From Moorena sp. SIO3I8 (GTDB lineage: Bacteria; Cyanobacteriota; Cyanobacteriia; Cyanobacteriales; Coleofasciculaceae): 40,820 bases of DNA. Shown piece after piece: positions 8,915-18,751 of this stretch (its first letter is position 1; every line of letters begins with the position of its first letter). The notes below the pieces were generated by a model. The model was not told where the DNA came from, searched no databases, and saw only the letters and a program-made list of their open reading frames with translations. The DNA is taken from contig NZ_JAAHHW010000057.1 in assembly GCF_010692325.1 (NCBI RefSeq), positions 1 to 40,820 of the forward strand, in the 5' to 3' direction. Position numbers and translations under genes: made by a program.

Positions 8915-8920
8915 AGGAGG
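8915..8920 (+). promoter_or_regulatory. Strong ribosome binding site AGGAGG
   Basis: A perfect anti-16S AGGAGG four bases before ATG 8925. It decides the start of the basic-tailed protein against the longer open frame. The spacing is slightly short. Confidence 0.65.
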
Positions 8921-8924
8921 TTAT

Positions 8925-9935
8925 ATGAATTCGTCTGTGAATGGGCTTCCCGACTCAGCTGAGTCGTCTGGAATCCAACCACCGGAAGTATCCAGTGTGC
9001 AAAACCAGCCCCCAGAAACACCAACTGGTGGCTCTCAAGATACCACCAAATCAGCTCCCTTAGCTGAATCTAATGGGACAGTAACTACTCAGGTCTCAAG
9101 TAAGGTCTCAAGACAGCACCCAATTCCTGCCCCCAGTGAACCTAGGCAATACCGCGCCATTGGTCTGGTCAATGGCAAATATATGCCTTCCGCAGAACAG
9201 TTGACCAGGGGAACACTGGTAGGGGCAGATGGAACCTTGATTGATGCGGTGTTACTCGGTCGGGTCATGAGTTTGGTCAAGAATCACTTAGATCTCAATC
9301 AGCCCCACCTCTGGGTTGTCTATCCTCGCATCAGGCAAGCAGACGATAACTTACATGTCCAAATTGTTGGCGTCTGGGAACCAGAAACTCTCGAACCCAC
9401 AGCTGAAGCTGAAACAACTGACTCGGGAGTTGCTCAGTCCGAAACAGAAGTCGAGACATCAAATGACTCCTCAGAAGCTGAGGCGGAACCGATTCCGAAG
9501 GATGGCTATTTTTCCATTCGTGGCGAGGTGATATACCATTCGCGGGAGAAGGAACAAGTCGTTGTTAAAATTAGGCAATTACCTCGTAAAGAGTCAGATA
9601 AGCCTAAGTTTTTCAAGTTAAAGCTTAAGGGTTGCCTGGGAGAAAGGGTTGTTGGTCATTTTTGGGATTTACATGCACAGCTGCAAGCCAATACCCTGGT
9701 GATCCAGGAAGGAAATGATATTGGGTTTCTCAACAAAAAAGGACCTAAGAGGAAACCATTTAATAAAAATAAAAAACGTTTTGGTGCTAAAAAGAATTAC
9801 CCGAAGCCACGTCCTGCTCGTAAAAAAGATGGCGCGGCTACAGCCACAGCACCCAAAGCCCAAAGACCAAGACCGAAACCGATCAAGCGTATTGACAAGG
9901 GTAGTAAGGGTGATACCTCTGGGAATTCTGCTTGA
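8925..9935 (+). CDS. Conserved cyanobacterial protein with basic C-terminal tail
   Basis: 336 residues from ATG at 8925, chosen because AGGAGG (8915-8920) lies four bases upstream; the open frame extends to a TTG at 8793 without such a signal. A Ser/Pro/Gln-rich disordered N-terminus precedes a conserved-looking core (QYRAIGLVNGKYMPSAEQLT, then LWVVYPRIRQ and VQIVGVWEPE). After an acidic linker comes a beta-rich segment (DGYFSIRGEVIYHSREKEQV... to GNDIGFLNKKG). The last 70 residues are very rich in Lys, Arg and Pro. The layout suggests nucleic-acid or ribosome association, possibly RNA binding, but I do not recognise a characterised family. It stands alone. Confidence 0.75.
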   Translation: MNSSVNGLPDSAESSGIQPPEVSSVQNQPPETPTGGSQDTTKSAPLAESNGTVTTQVSSKVSRQHPIPAPSEPRQYRAIGLVNGKYMPSAEQLTRGTLVGADGTLIDAVLLGRVMSLVKNHLDLNQPHLWVVYPRIRQADDNLHVQIVGVWEPETLEPTAEAETTDSGVAQSETEVETSNDSSEAEAEPIPKDGYFSIRGEVIYHSREKEQVVVKIRQLPRKESDKPKFFKLKLKGCLGERVVGHFWDLHAQLQANTLVIQEGNDIGFLNKKGPKRKPFNKNKKRFGAKKNYPKPRPARKKDGAATATAPKAQRPRPKPIKRIDKGSKGDTSGNSA

Positions 9936-10565
9936 TGGGAAGTGGAAAATTGCTCGAAGCGTGAGCTACCACGCTTTACTTTGAAGAAGATGGGGGGATG
10001 GGGGAATGGGGACGGACATGGAATATCCCCTACTCCCCTACTCCAGAAGCTACCTGTTCCCCTGGCATACTCAGAGCAACCCCCAGGAGTTTATTCAATT
10101 TTAATTTAATTGATTTTTTTGTTGGCGGGATGGTAAGATTAACAGTCAACAGTTAACAGTCAACAGTTAACAGTCAACAATAATTGACAGTTTATTATTA
10201 AATTTTTTTCAATCAAGGGTGTCTTAATTTAAAGTTTTAATTAAGGGATATACTTGACTAGATAATAATGAATAATTAAGTTCATAGTCACGGATGAATT
10301 CGGGTAATAAAGATTAGTACATGCTTGTTACAAAGTTCCGAAGTTCCGAAGTTACCTTTAAATTAATTTGATTTCCTAAGGCTTATGCTCATTGCTATAA
10401 CTATAAATTAGTTTGATAAAGGATACGCTAACTAATAGCGTTATTGAATCATTTTGGCTAGTATATGGCGAGATAAATTCCATGGATAGGTAAATTTATC
10501 AAAATGTTTGATGGATGTCCATGAGCTACCTAACTAAGGTAGTCTTTTTTGGTGAGAGCGATCGC

Positions 10566-10601
10566 TACGGCGGTTTGCATAACTATCAGGTACACAGGAT
10601 T
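10566..10601 (+). repeat. 36-bp dispersed repeat, copy 1
   Basis: TACGGCGGTTTGCATAACTA and the next 16 bases recur identically at 40461-40496. Both copies are followed by pyrimidine-rich tandem repeats. It shares CGGTTTGCA...AGGTAC with the repeat copies at 10711-10738 and 19982-20010, so all four look like one small dispersed family. Confidence 0.85.
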
Positions 10602-10609
10602 GTTTTCCC

Positions 10610-10665
10610 ACTTCCGACTTCCGACTTCCGACTTCCGACTTCCGACTTCCCACTTCTGACTTCCC
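10610..10665. repeat. Heptamer tandem repeat (ACTTCCG)8
   Basis: Eight 7-bp units, the last three diverged to ACTTCCC or ACTTCTG. STRR type, adjoining a dispersed repeat on each side. Confidence 0.9.
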
Positions 10666-10710
10666 TGTTCCCTGATCCGAAGTTCCCTGTTCCCTAAAAT
10701 CCAGAAATTT

Positions 10711-10738
10711 GTACCTAACTGAATTGCAAACCGCTGTA
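10711..10738 (-). repeat. Dispersed repeat, inverted copy next to permease start
   Basis: Read on the minus strand, TACAGCGGTTTGCAATTCAG followed by TTAGGTAC matches 19982-20010 with a small difference in the middle. The element ends three bases before the ATG of the permease, so it must form part of its leader. Confidence 0.8.
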
Positions 10739-10741
10739 TCT

Positions 10742-12535
10742 ATGACTATATTTCTAACCCTGAGCGTTGTCGTACTAGCTTTAATCAGTTTCATTAGGGA
10801 ATGGATGCCAGTGGATATCACTGCGATCGCAGTGATGGTATTACTTATGCTTCTAAAGCTAGTCACCCCAGAACAGGGAATCTCCGGTTTTGGCAACCCT
10901 GCCACGATCACTGTGATGGCTATGTTTATCCTCAGTGCTGGGATTGCCCGAACTGGGGCGCTTCAAATCGTGAATGACCTACTGCTGAAGTGGGGAGGCA
11001 AGGAGTCAACCCAGCAAATATTTACCATGGGAATAATTGCTGGGCCCATAACGGGCTTCATTAACAATACAGCTGTGGTGGCTGTACTACTTCCTATTGT
11101 AGAAGATTGGTGCCGCAAGCAAAGTATTTCCCCTTCTAGGCTTTTGATGCCCTTATCCTTTGTCACTATCTTAGGGGGCATGATCACTACCATTGGCACC
11201 TCCACTAATGTCTTGGCCAGTGGGTTGTCTAAACAGTTGGGCTATGGTGATTTCAGCTTGTTTCAATTCACCCGATTGGGGCTAATTACATTCACCATAG
11301 GATTGGCATATTTGGCTCTAGTGGCACCCCGACTTTTGCCCAACCGTAAAGTAGCTAGCAATGGTATTGTCTCTCAGGACTATAATCTCAAAGAGTATGT
11401 CAGTGAAATTGTGATTACACCAGATTCCAGCCTAGTGGGGCAAACCCTACGTGCCAGTGAAATCCAGCGGAAGTTTGATTTGGACGTTTTGGAACTGATT
11501 CGCAATGGTAGCCGTTTTCCCCAACCGCTGGCAGATAAGGTATTGCGACCAGGGGATATTTTGATTGTGAGGTCTGGTCGGGAGTGTCTGCTGAGAGTCA
11601 AAGATCAACGAGGGATAGAAATCTTAGCTGATGTCCAATTTGGACAACAACCCTTGGAAAGCGGTCTTACCTCTGGGGAGGAGGGGATTGCTGAGGTGTT
11701 GATCCTGGCTAACTCTAATTTAATTGGCTCAACCTTAAAGGATATGCGGTTTCGGCAACGCTATAACGGTACAGTTTTGGCAATTCGACGGGGACAGGAG
11801 CTGGTCAGAGAAAGACTTGGAGGAGTTTCCTTACACTTTGGTGATGTGCTGTTGGTACAAGGTCCGAGGCAAAGTTTGTTGGGATTGCAAACCAGTCGAG
11901 ATTTGTTAGTGATTGGACAGCGAGATTTAGAAACCCTACGGCGAGACAAAGCAGTAATTGCGATCGCAATTAGTGTAGGGGTAGTCTTAGCAGCTGCCTT
12001 TAATCTGCTACCGATTATGGTGAGTGCCTTGTTGGGAGTAGTGTTGATGGTGATCACTGGTTGTCTCAAGCCTGGGGAACTGTACGGAACAGTACGCTGG
12101 GATATTATTTTCCTGCTGGCTGGGTTAATTCCTTTGGGAATAGCCATGAAGGAGTCAGGCACAACTGAATGGTTAGCCGAAAATCTAGTGGCACTGGGGG
12201 GTAATCTGCCTGGTTATTGGTTGTTAACGTTGTTCTATGTGGTTACTGTCCTGATCACAGAGGTGCTGTCTAATAATGCTTCGGTGGTGTTACTTTTGCC
12301 GATTGCTGTGGAGGTAGCTAAGAGTTTGAGTCTCAATCCTCTAGCGTTTATGTTTACAGTGATGTTTGCCGCATCTAATAGTTTTATGACTCCGATTGGG
12401 TATCAGACCAATACCATGGTTTATGGGCCAGGGGGTTACAGGTTTTTGGATTTTGCTAGGGTGGGTGCCCCATTAAGTTTGTTGATGGCATTGATTATTC
12501 CGCCACTGGTGATTGCCCTGTATGGGTTGTCTTGA
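10742..12535 (+). CDS. SLC13/DASS-family permease with RCK_C regulatory domains
   Basis: 597 residues from ATG 10742. The N-terminal half has the conserved transporter segments FGNPATITVMAMFILSAGI, GFINNTAVVAVLLP and IGTSTNVLASG. A soluble middle part (about residues 195-385) holds two TrkA-C/RCK_C-type domains (VGQTLRASEIQRKFDLDVLE..., LRPGDILIVRSG; then GSTLKDMRFRQRYNGTVLAI, LHFGDVLLVQGP). The C-terminal half repeats the transporter fold with VTVLITEVLSNNASVVLLLP. This architecture is the cyanobacterial and algal sodium/sulfate symporter-like group, in the plasma membrane; sulfate or another anion is the likely substrate but cannot be read from sequence. An upstream TTG (10709) lies in a repeat and was rejected. 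Confidence 0.9.
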   Translation: MTIFLTLSVVVLALISFIREWMPVDITAIAVMVLLMLLKLVTPEQGISGFGNPATITVMAMFILSAGIARTGALQIVNDLLLKWGGKESTQQIFTMGIIAGPITGFINNTAVVAVLLPIVEDWCRKQSISPSRLLMPLSFVTILGGMITTIGTSTNVLASGLSKQLGYGDFSLFQFTRLGLITFTIGLAYLALVAPRLLPNRKVASNGIVSQDYNLKEYVSEIVITPDSSLVGQTLRASEIQRKFDLDVLELIRNGSRFPQPLADKVLRPGDILIVRSGRECLLRVKDQRGIEILADVQFGQQPLESGLTSGEEGIAEVLILANSNLIGSTLKDMRFRQRYNGTVLAIRRGQELVRERLGGVSLHFGDVLLVQGPRQSLLGLQTSRDLLVIGQRDLETLRRDKAVIAIAISVGVVLAAAFNLLPIMVSALLGVVLMVITGCLKPGELYGTVRWDIIFLLAGLIPLGIAMKESGTTEWLAENLVALGGNLPGYWLLTLFYVVTVLITEVLSNNASVVLLLPIAVEVAKSLSLNPLAFMFTVMFAASNSFMTPIGYQTNTMVYGPGGYRFLDFARVGAPLSLLMALIIPPLVIALYGLS

Positions 12536-13231
12536 GTTTTACCGCTATAAATAAGCTACTCTTTATTCCCTCCTCATTCGCGCTTTGCATCAAGACACGG
12601 TTTGTTTTTTCACTGAATTATATCCAATTTAAAGGTGCAACAGCTGTTTTATTACAATTAGTGGTTATCCCGAAATATTTTGGCAATAAAATATTCTATA
12701 AGCTTCGATATTTACAAGCTTTTATGTGTGAAAATATTAGCTATGTACATTGGTTTGATAAGATGGTGTTATCGTGAAGCTATCTGGTGTGTTATTGGTG
12801 TAGTGTATCTAATTTTAGGTACATAACTCTCGGAATTCAAAATTTATGGTTTAGTAGTGGTAGGAAAAGCGACAATTTTTACAAAAGTAATGGTAAGCAT
12901 ACTAGCAATATGCTCTGGTTTATTACCGATTAAAAGTTGTGCCGCTAATTCCCATCATCAGTTAGGAGTAGGAGTCTGTTTAGTTTATCAAAAACTGACT
13001 AGACCTTCTCAAGCTCACTTAGTAACGTCTACACCAAAACTGTTTGTCTTTTTAGACAGTCAGGCGGGTCACCAACCAACTTAATTATAACATGAATCGT
13101 CGTGATTTGTCGTCTCGCTATCCATCCCCACCCGTCCCAGGTATGGGGAATTCCGCGAGCTTCGTTAAAATTTAGTTGCCCATGGCGTTAGTAAATAATT
13201 TGCCTTTTTTAAAAAAATTCTCAGATTTCCC
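12536..13231. other. Spacer between permease and MerR gene
   Basis: About 700 bp, AT-rich, with no gene I can support. Two short frames exist: 12532-12777, which overlaps the permease stop, and 12857-13084, whose internal ATG would give a signal-peptide-like start (MVSILAICSGLLPIKSCAAN) but no known domain. The second could be a degraded secreted-protein gene; the evidence is weak. Confidence 0.4.
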
Positions 13232-13262
13232 TTGACTCTCACGTAACGTCAGGCTCTAAGGT
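13232..13262 (+). promoter_or_regulatory. MerR-type promoter with 19-bp spacer and operator dyad
   Basis: A -35 TTGACT (13232-13237) and -10 TAAGGT (13257-13262) are 19 bp apart, the over-long spacing that MerR-family activators correct by distorting DNA. The spacer holds a near-perfect dyad, CTCACGTAACGTCAG. This is the classic MerR/TipA arrangement. It lies 48 bp upstream of a MerR-family gene, so autoregulation is the simplest reading. Confidence 0.75.
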
Positions 13263-13309
13263 GAACTTATCAACCGCATTTCTCTGGTAAATAAGGATCA
13301 GAGCTAAAG

Positions 13310-14572
13310 ATGTTTAAACTCATGAAGATTGGTGAGTTAGCCAAACAAACTGGAATCTCTATTCGGACGTTGCACTATTACGACGAAATTGGTTTGCTCT
13401 CACCCTCCCATCGAACTGAGGTAGGATATCGGCTCTATAGTGACCAGGATATCATCCGATTGCAGCAAATTGTATCCCTGCGACAGCTTGGCTTTTCTCT
13501 AAGGGAAATTAGTGAATGTTTATCAAATCCTGAATTTTCCCTTCAGCAAACCATCGACTTGCATCGAGCCAAAGTAAAAGAGCAGATGAGCTTATCACGC
13601 CAATTACTCAAACGCTTAGAGGTAATCTCTACAGAGCTACAAACAAAGCAATCGGTTGCGGTTGAAAACCTGATTCAAGTAATGGAGACAATTTCTATGT
13701 CCAAACAACAATATCTGACACCAGAACAGCAAGAAATTCTGAAATCAAGATTTAGCGAACGAGAGGCGGAATGGCTAGAGCTCCTGAGTCAAGTACGTAA
13801 TGAGATGAGCAAAGGGACGAATTTTGATAGCTATTCTGTGAAAAATCTATTTAGTCGCTGGGAGCAAAGTATGAATACTTTAGTCCATGACGACGAACAA
13901 ATATACGAGTCACTGATGAGGATGTATCAGCAGGAGGAAGTAGAAACGGCAAATTGGGGTGCGATCGATTTTGCTACATTTGAATACATTCTTAAAGCAG
14001 TTTCCTTTCTTTGGCTTGCTGACTACATGAAGATGAATAATTTGAATTTCGTTATTCCCAAGAAAAGCTTGACTCCCGAAGCGCTCCGCGTCTTTCATTT
14101 AGGAGAGGATGCCGTTCGCCAGTTAAACCTTTACTACTTGGGTACAGAAGGTATTCTTTTGGGATTTTTGGTAGAAGACGTTGGTGTGGCTTCGCAGGTT
14201 CTAATGGCTGCGGGGGTAACTTTTGAAGCGGTACAGCACCAGGTTAAGCAAATGCTTGGTGAGTATCCCCCATTGCGTTCAGAAAGCATCATTCCCGAAA
14301 AAAATCTTATTAATCGCAGAGTTCAAAGAGTTGTGGATCTGGCCCTTGAGGAGGCCAACCAGTCAGGTCAGACGCAGATAAATTCAGGACACTTACTACT
14401 AGGCATCTTGAAAGAAACTGAGGAAACCGAAGACGCTATAGAGAAAGCAAGAGTTCAAGGCGTTGAAAAACCAATAGAATTTATCGGATTAGCAGCCAAA
14501 ATACTCAGAGAAGCATTCGGAATAGATTTGCTGCAGCTTGAGCAACAGCTAAGGTTAGCCATGTTGCAATAG
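13310..14572 (+). CDS. MerR-TipAS-like regulator fused to a Clp N-terminal domain
   Basis: 420 residues. Residues 5-72 are a MerR winged HTH (MKIGELAKQTGISIRTLHYY, GYRLYSDQD). A dimerisation helix runs to about 120. Residues 130-245 resemble a TipAS-type ligand-binding domain (LTPEQQEILKSRF, FSRWEQSMNTL). Residues 254-420 match the double repeat of the ClpA/ClpC N-domain: repeat 1 has LGTEGILLGFLVEDVGVAS, and repeat 2 has QINSGHLLLGILKE with a roughly 15-residue insertion and diverged end. No AAA+ module follows. Clp N-domains bind adaptors or marked substrates, so the regulator may sense a Clp adaptor or damaged protein (inference). A MerR-type promoter and AAGGA (13293-13297) precede it. 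A second ATG at 13322 is possible. Confidence 0.88.
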   Translation: MFKLMKIGELAKQTGISIRTLHYYDEIGLLSPSHRTEVGYRLYSDQDIIRLQQIVSLRQLGFSLREISECLSNPEFSLQQTIDLHRAKVKEQMSLSRQLLKRLEVISTELQTKQSVAVENLIQVMETISMSKQQYLTPEQQEILKSRFSEREAEWLELLSQVRNEMSKGTNFDSYSVKNLFSRWEQSMNTLVHDDEQIYESLMRMYQQEEVETANWGAIDFATFEYILKAVSFLWLADYMKMNNLNFVIPKKSLTPEALRVFHLGEDAVRQLNLYYLGTEGILLGFLVEDVGVASQVLMAAGVTFEAVQHQVKQMLGEYPPLRSESIIPEKNLINRRVQRVVDLALEEANQSGQTQINSGHLLLGILKETEETEDAIEKARVQGVEKPIEFIGLAAKILREAFGIDLLQLEQQLRLAMLQ

Positions 14573-14792
14573 CCAGTTGTTACACAGGGTAATCGCATCT
14601 TGATCGAGTTCTCAAATTACTCTAACTTGACCATTAATTTGACTGTACACTGCAGGTTATGACATGCACAAAGCTGATGTATTTAGTGTTCAAGTCCCGC
14701 AAAGTGCTTTGGATCTGTGGCTTGAGCTATATGAGGAAGTCCATGACCTGATCAAACTTGTCCTCAAACTTGCCTTGACCTGAGCCAACCCC
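14573..14792. other. Short spacer with a 39-codon frame
   Basis: A 39-residue frame from ATG 14664 to the stop at 14781-14783 (VFSVQVPQSALDLWLELYEE within) has protein-like composition but no ribosome binding site or recognised homologue. It may be a remnant of a gene interrupted by the neighbouring transposase; not called as a gene. Confidence 0.3.
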
Positions 14793-15975
14793 TCACTCAG
14801 CCGCACTGGCTGCCAGAATTTTGATTACAAAGTCATTGTCCATCCCGGCCTTGTAACGCTTCATCTTCAGACTGAGTCGGGACGGTTCGCGATCCACGTA
14901 AATTGACACTTAAACGGCGCAACAGCCCCAGGTTTTGGGCAGCATAACCCTGACGAATCCGACTCGCATCTTCGTTGAAGGTGACATCGAGCACCCAATG
15001 CAGACTATTTTCAATAGTCCAATGGGAGCGAATGACCTGGTTATGGCGCTGAGCATCCGCTTCCAGACTACTAATGTAAAAGCGAACTTCCTTGGTAGTT
15101 TTGTTCCATAACTCTCGCGTAGTCTTAACCATCACTACGGTGGTTAAGCCCACCCACTGGCGTTGCCGATGCAGGGCGCGGTAATTGACTCACTGGCACC
15201 GCCCAAACCTGACGAGTATCCCTGCGGTGATGCCCAATGCCCGATACTGTGATGGTGAGTGAACTCAATCCCCTGCCAGTTCTGAGCTTGAGCTTGCTTA
15301 AACCAATCCTTTACTGACTGGCTGAGCTGACCTTGGTTGCCTTTGAGAGCCAAAACATAGTCTCCTTCGGCCTTCTTGATTTGCCCAGGGATGGAGATTT
15401 GGGTTCCCATCGCATCGAGGGTCACCACAGCTCCCTTAAGGTTAAGCAACAACAGCCTCTGAGGTACTGCCTTGATTTCATTGGACTTGCTCTCGACCTT
15501 TTGCTGAGCCAGCAAAGCGCCCATGTTCGCTGCTCCAGGCACTGACACTGTGCAGAGCTTTAAGTTGGCTTTCTCGGTCATAAGAACCTTTTACCCTCTT
15601 GCCATCGATATGAATCAGGCTCACACCTAATTTCTCGGTGATGCTGCTGACCCAACTCAGGAAACTGGTTTCTAGCTCTTGGGGTTCGAGCCGACCCAAC
15701 ACCCGACCAAAGGTATCATGGGAGGGAATCCCATAGGGTAAGTCCAAAAAGGTCTCTAGCCACCCAAGCTTGGCTTTGCCGTAGGTCTCAATGGCGACAA
15801 ACCCATCGGCTCCAGAGAGGATGGCCAAAATGGCAATGGTGACTATCCCTAGCAAACTGTGATGCTGGGTTCTTTCCACACGGGGATCCTGTAGGTGTTG
15901 AAAGTGTTTAAGAACACTCTTTCTAAGAATCAATGCCTGTTGTTGTTGCTGAGGTGTCAGCACAAGTGCGGCCAT
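14793..15975 (-). pseudogene. ISAs1-family transposase, frameshifted
   Basis: The product starts at 15975 (MAALVLTPQQQQQ) and shows the ISAs1 family layout: N-terminal LQDPRVERTQHHSLLGIVTI, the GKRVKGSYDRE segment with its catalytic Asp in HIDGK, VVTLDAMGTQ with the second Asp, and C-terminal [25 protein letters not shown] with the catalytic Glu. The frame breaks near 15525 (after AWSSEHG), again near 15150-15240 and again near 14890-14900. After the last break the correct frame reads [19 protein letters not shown] and stops at 14793. At least three shifts make it inactive, though the catalytic triad can still be recognised across frames. I did not find convincing terminal inverted repeats. 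Confidence 0.88.
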
Positions 15976-17308
<1,333 letters not shown>

Positions 17309-17328
17309 AATTGGCGGATAAATTTGCT

Positions 17329-17835
17329 ATGAATAACATCCCTGAGACTGAATTACAAGCACGTTTATCCCAGGTGAAACTGCTAGCCCTAGATGTAGAT
17401 GGAGTCATGACCGATGGCGGACTTTACTACACAGAAAGCGGTGAAGAACTCAGAAAATTTAATGTCAAAGATGGCATGGGAATCAAGGTACTCCAACAGA
17501 CTAAAATTGAGGTAGCTGTTATTACCAATAGCAGTTCTAGAGCAACCCGACATCGAGTCCAAAAGCTAGGAATCAAGTACAGTTTTTTTGCCATTGAAGA
17601 TAAGTTAGCTGTCCTCAAACAACTCTGTGAACAGTTAAGTTTATCTCTTTCCCAAGTCGCCTATGTTGGTGATGATATCATTGATTTAGCCGTTCTGAAA
17701 GCTGTAGGATGTCCCTTAACTGTTGCTGATGGGATACCAGAAAACCAAGACACTGCTGTGTATGTTACCAGATTAGCAGGTGGTCAAGGAGCGGTTCGAG
17801 AAATATGTGAGCTCTTGATCAAAGCACAGGTTTAA
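17329..17835 (+). CDS. kdsC: 3-deoxy-D-manno-octulosonate 8-phosphate phosphatase (HAD)
   Basis: 168 residues from ATG 17329 (a TTG at 17311 would add six). It is a short C0-type HAD phosphatase with no cap domain: motif I LDVDGVMTDG with nucleophile Asp22 and acid/base Asp24, motif II TNSSS, a Lys in EDKLAVL, and motif III VGDDIIDLAVL. KdsC removes phosphate from Kdo-8-P to give free Kdo. It follows kdsA directly. No kdsB (CMP-Kdo synthetase) or kdsD lies in the window. The family also includes phosphatases for related nine-carbon sugars, but the linkage to kdsA makes the Kdo role likely. Confidence 0.92.
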   Translation: MNNIPETELQARLSQVKLLALDVDGVMTDGGLYYTESGEELRKFNVKDGMGIKVLQQTKIEVAVITNSSSRATRHRVQKLGIKYSFFAIEDKLAVLKQLCEQLSLSLSQVAYVGDDIIDLAVLKAVGCPLTVADGIPENQDTAVYVTRLAGGQGAVREICELLIKAQV

Positions 17836-18301
17836 GGTAAGTATTCAGCTTAAGCGCTACGCCCACGCTACGGGAACAGCTGGCTTTTGAATTAAACAGG
17901 TAAGCATTCCTACTCACTTCCAAGCTTTTCTATGAAAATTATGCAGCTGGTAGGTTGGAACACCAGCAGGAGTTAAGAGCAGCAATCAACAACCTTGAAC
18001 TGCAAGCCCAGCGATATATGGACTTATATCATCAGGTGTTACAAGATTAGAATGCGATCGCATCCGTCAACAGCACTAAGCGCTTTTGTATCATCGGTTT
18101 TGAACATACTCCCAAAGGCCAAGAGGCAACAGGCAAGAGGGGTTCAAGATTTTCAGTTTTATTGTCAAATAAAAAAAGATCATACAGGTTTACATCTCAA
18201 ATACAAACGCTATATATAGCAATCCGTGTAGGAATTGTGATAATTTTTGATCCGAATTTCCCTACTCCCGTCTTGATGCAGTCGCTCATGGGGGAAACCA
18301 C

Positions 18302-18340
18302 GCCAGTTGCTCATGGGGGAGACCCCCATGAGCAACTGGC
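18302..18340. repeat. 18-bp perfect hairpin with 3-nt loop
   Basis: GCCAGTTGCTCATGGGGG (18302-18319), loop AGA, then its exact reverse complement to 18340. It follows a GTCTTGATGCAGTCGCTCAT module, a variant of which recurs near 21804. There is no T-run, so it is more likely a dispersed palindromic repeat than a terminator. Confidence 0.9.
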
Positions 18341-18403
18341 TCCCCAAGACCGTAATGGTGCGTTTGACCCGTAATTAAATTCGCTATAGGTGGGCTTTCC
18401 AAT

Positions 18404-18510
18404 GGGCGAGTAAATCGCCCTTGGATCCCACCTCAAGGTGCGCGCCTCCTAGGGCGAGTAAATCGCCCTTGGGTCGCACCTTTCGGCAAAGCCGACGCGG
18501 GGCGCGTTCG
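18404..18510. repeat. Dispersed palindromic repeat cluster
   Basis: Two copies of the 17-bp palindrome GGGCGAGTAAATCGCCC (18404-18420, 18452-18468) are separated by a GGTGCGCGCC segment and followed by GGGTCGCACC motifs and CGCGGGGCGCGTTCGG. A related palindrome, GGCGAATTTAATTCGCC, occurs at 22804-22820. Confidence 0.8.
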
Positions 18511-18751
18511 GGTCGCACCTCTGCATCGCTACTCCCTAATCCCAGATCCGCTGTTCCCTGATCCGAAGTTCCCTTTGGTATATCAATTCCATGTGATGGC
18601 TGATTAAATATCAGCAATATTTATTGAAATTAGTATTAGATAGAGTATATTAATAACTCTGGAAAAGTAAAATTATGAGCCCTGATATCTCTTTAGTTAG
18701 TATGTATTGATAGATACTAGCCAGATATAATTATTTTAAGAGGTTATCACC

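Larger units (their letters stand above)
8252..8924. other. Divergent intergenic region
   Basis: About 670 bp between the TPR gene (minus) and the basic-tailed protein gene (plus). It should contain both promoters. Its main feature is a 40-bp perfect palindrome near 8535. A 192-codon open frame overlapping the TPR gene start runs through here, but its composition (His, Cys, Arg scattered, no domain) does not look coding. Confidence 0.5.
9936..10741. other. Repeat-rich spacer upstream of the SLC13 permease
   Basis: About 800 bp without a convincing gene. It contains a 14-bp tandem run (AACAGTCAACAGTT) at 10141-10180, an AT-rich stretch, a 36-bp dispersed repeat (10566-10601) and a heptamer run of ACTTCCG (10610-10665). 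A second dispersed repeat ends at 10738, three bases before the permease start. A 60-codon frame at 10515-10697 reads through the heptamers and is not a gene. Confidence 0.6.
17836..18751. other. Spacer between kdsC and glycosyltransferase, with repeats
   Basis: About 915 bp. At 17904-18050 a plus-strand frame ends in a protein-like helical sequence (AQRYMDLYHQVLQD, stop at 18048) that may be the tail of a lost gene. A near-blunt 18-bp hairpin lies at 18302-18340. Paired GGGCGAGTAAATCGCCC palindromes lie at 18404-18420 and 18452-18468, followed by a GCCGACGCGGGGCGCGTTCG module at 18491-18510 that recurs in the triple repeat near 20028. No intact gene is visible. Confidence 0.55.

Noticed and set aside
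8793-8924. Extension of the basic-tailed protein to a TTG start
   Set aside because: The AGGAGG before ATG 8925 marks the start; the extension has no ribosome binding site and unlike composition.
10515-10697. 60-codon frame upstream of the permease
   Set aside because: Reads through a dispersed repeat and the ACTTCCG heptamers.
12857-13084. 75-codon frame with a signal-peptide-like part
   Set aside because: GTG start without ribosome binding site, no domain; kept only as a remark on the spacer.
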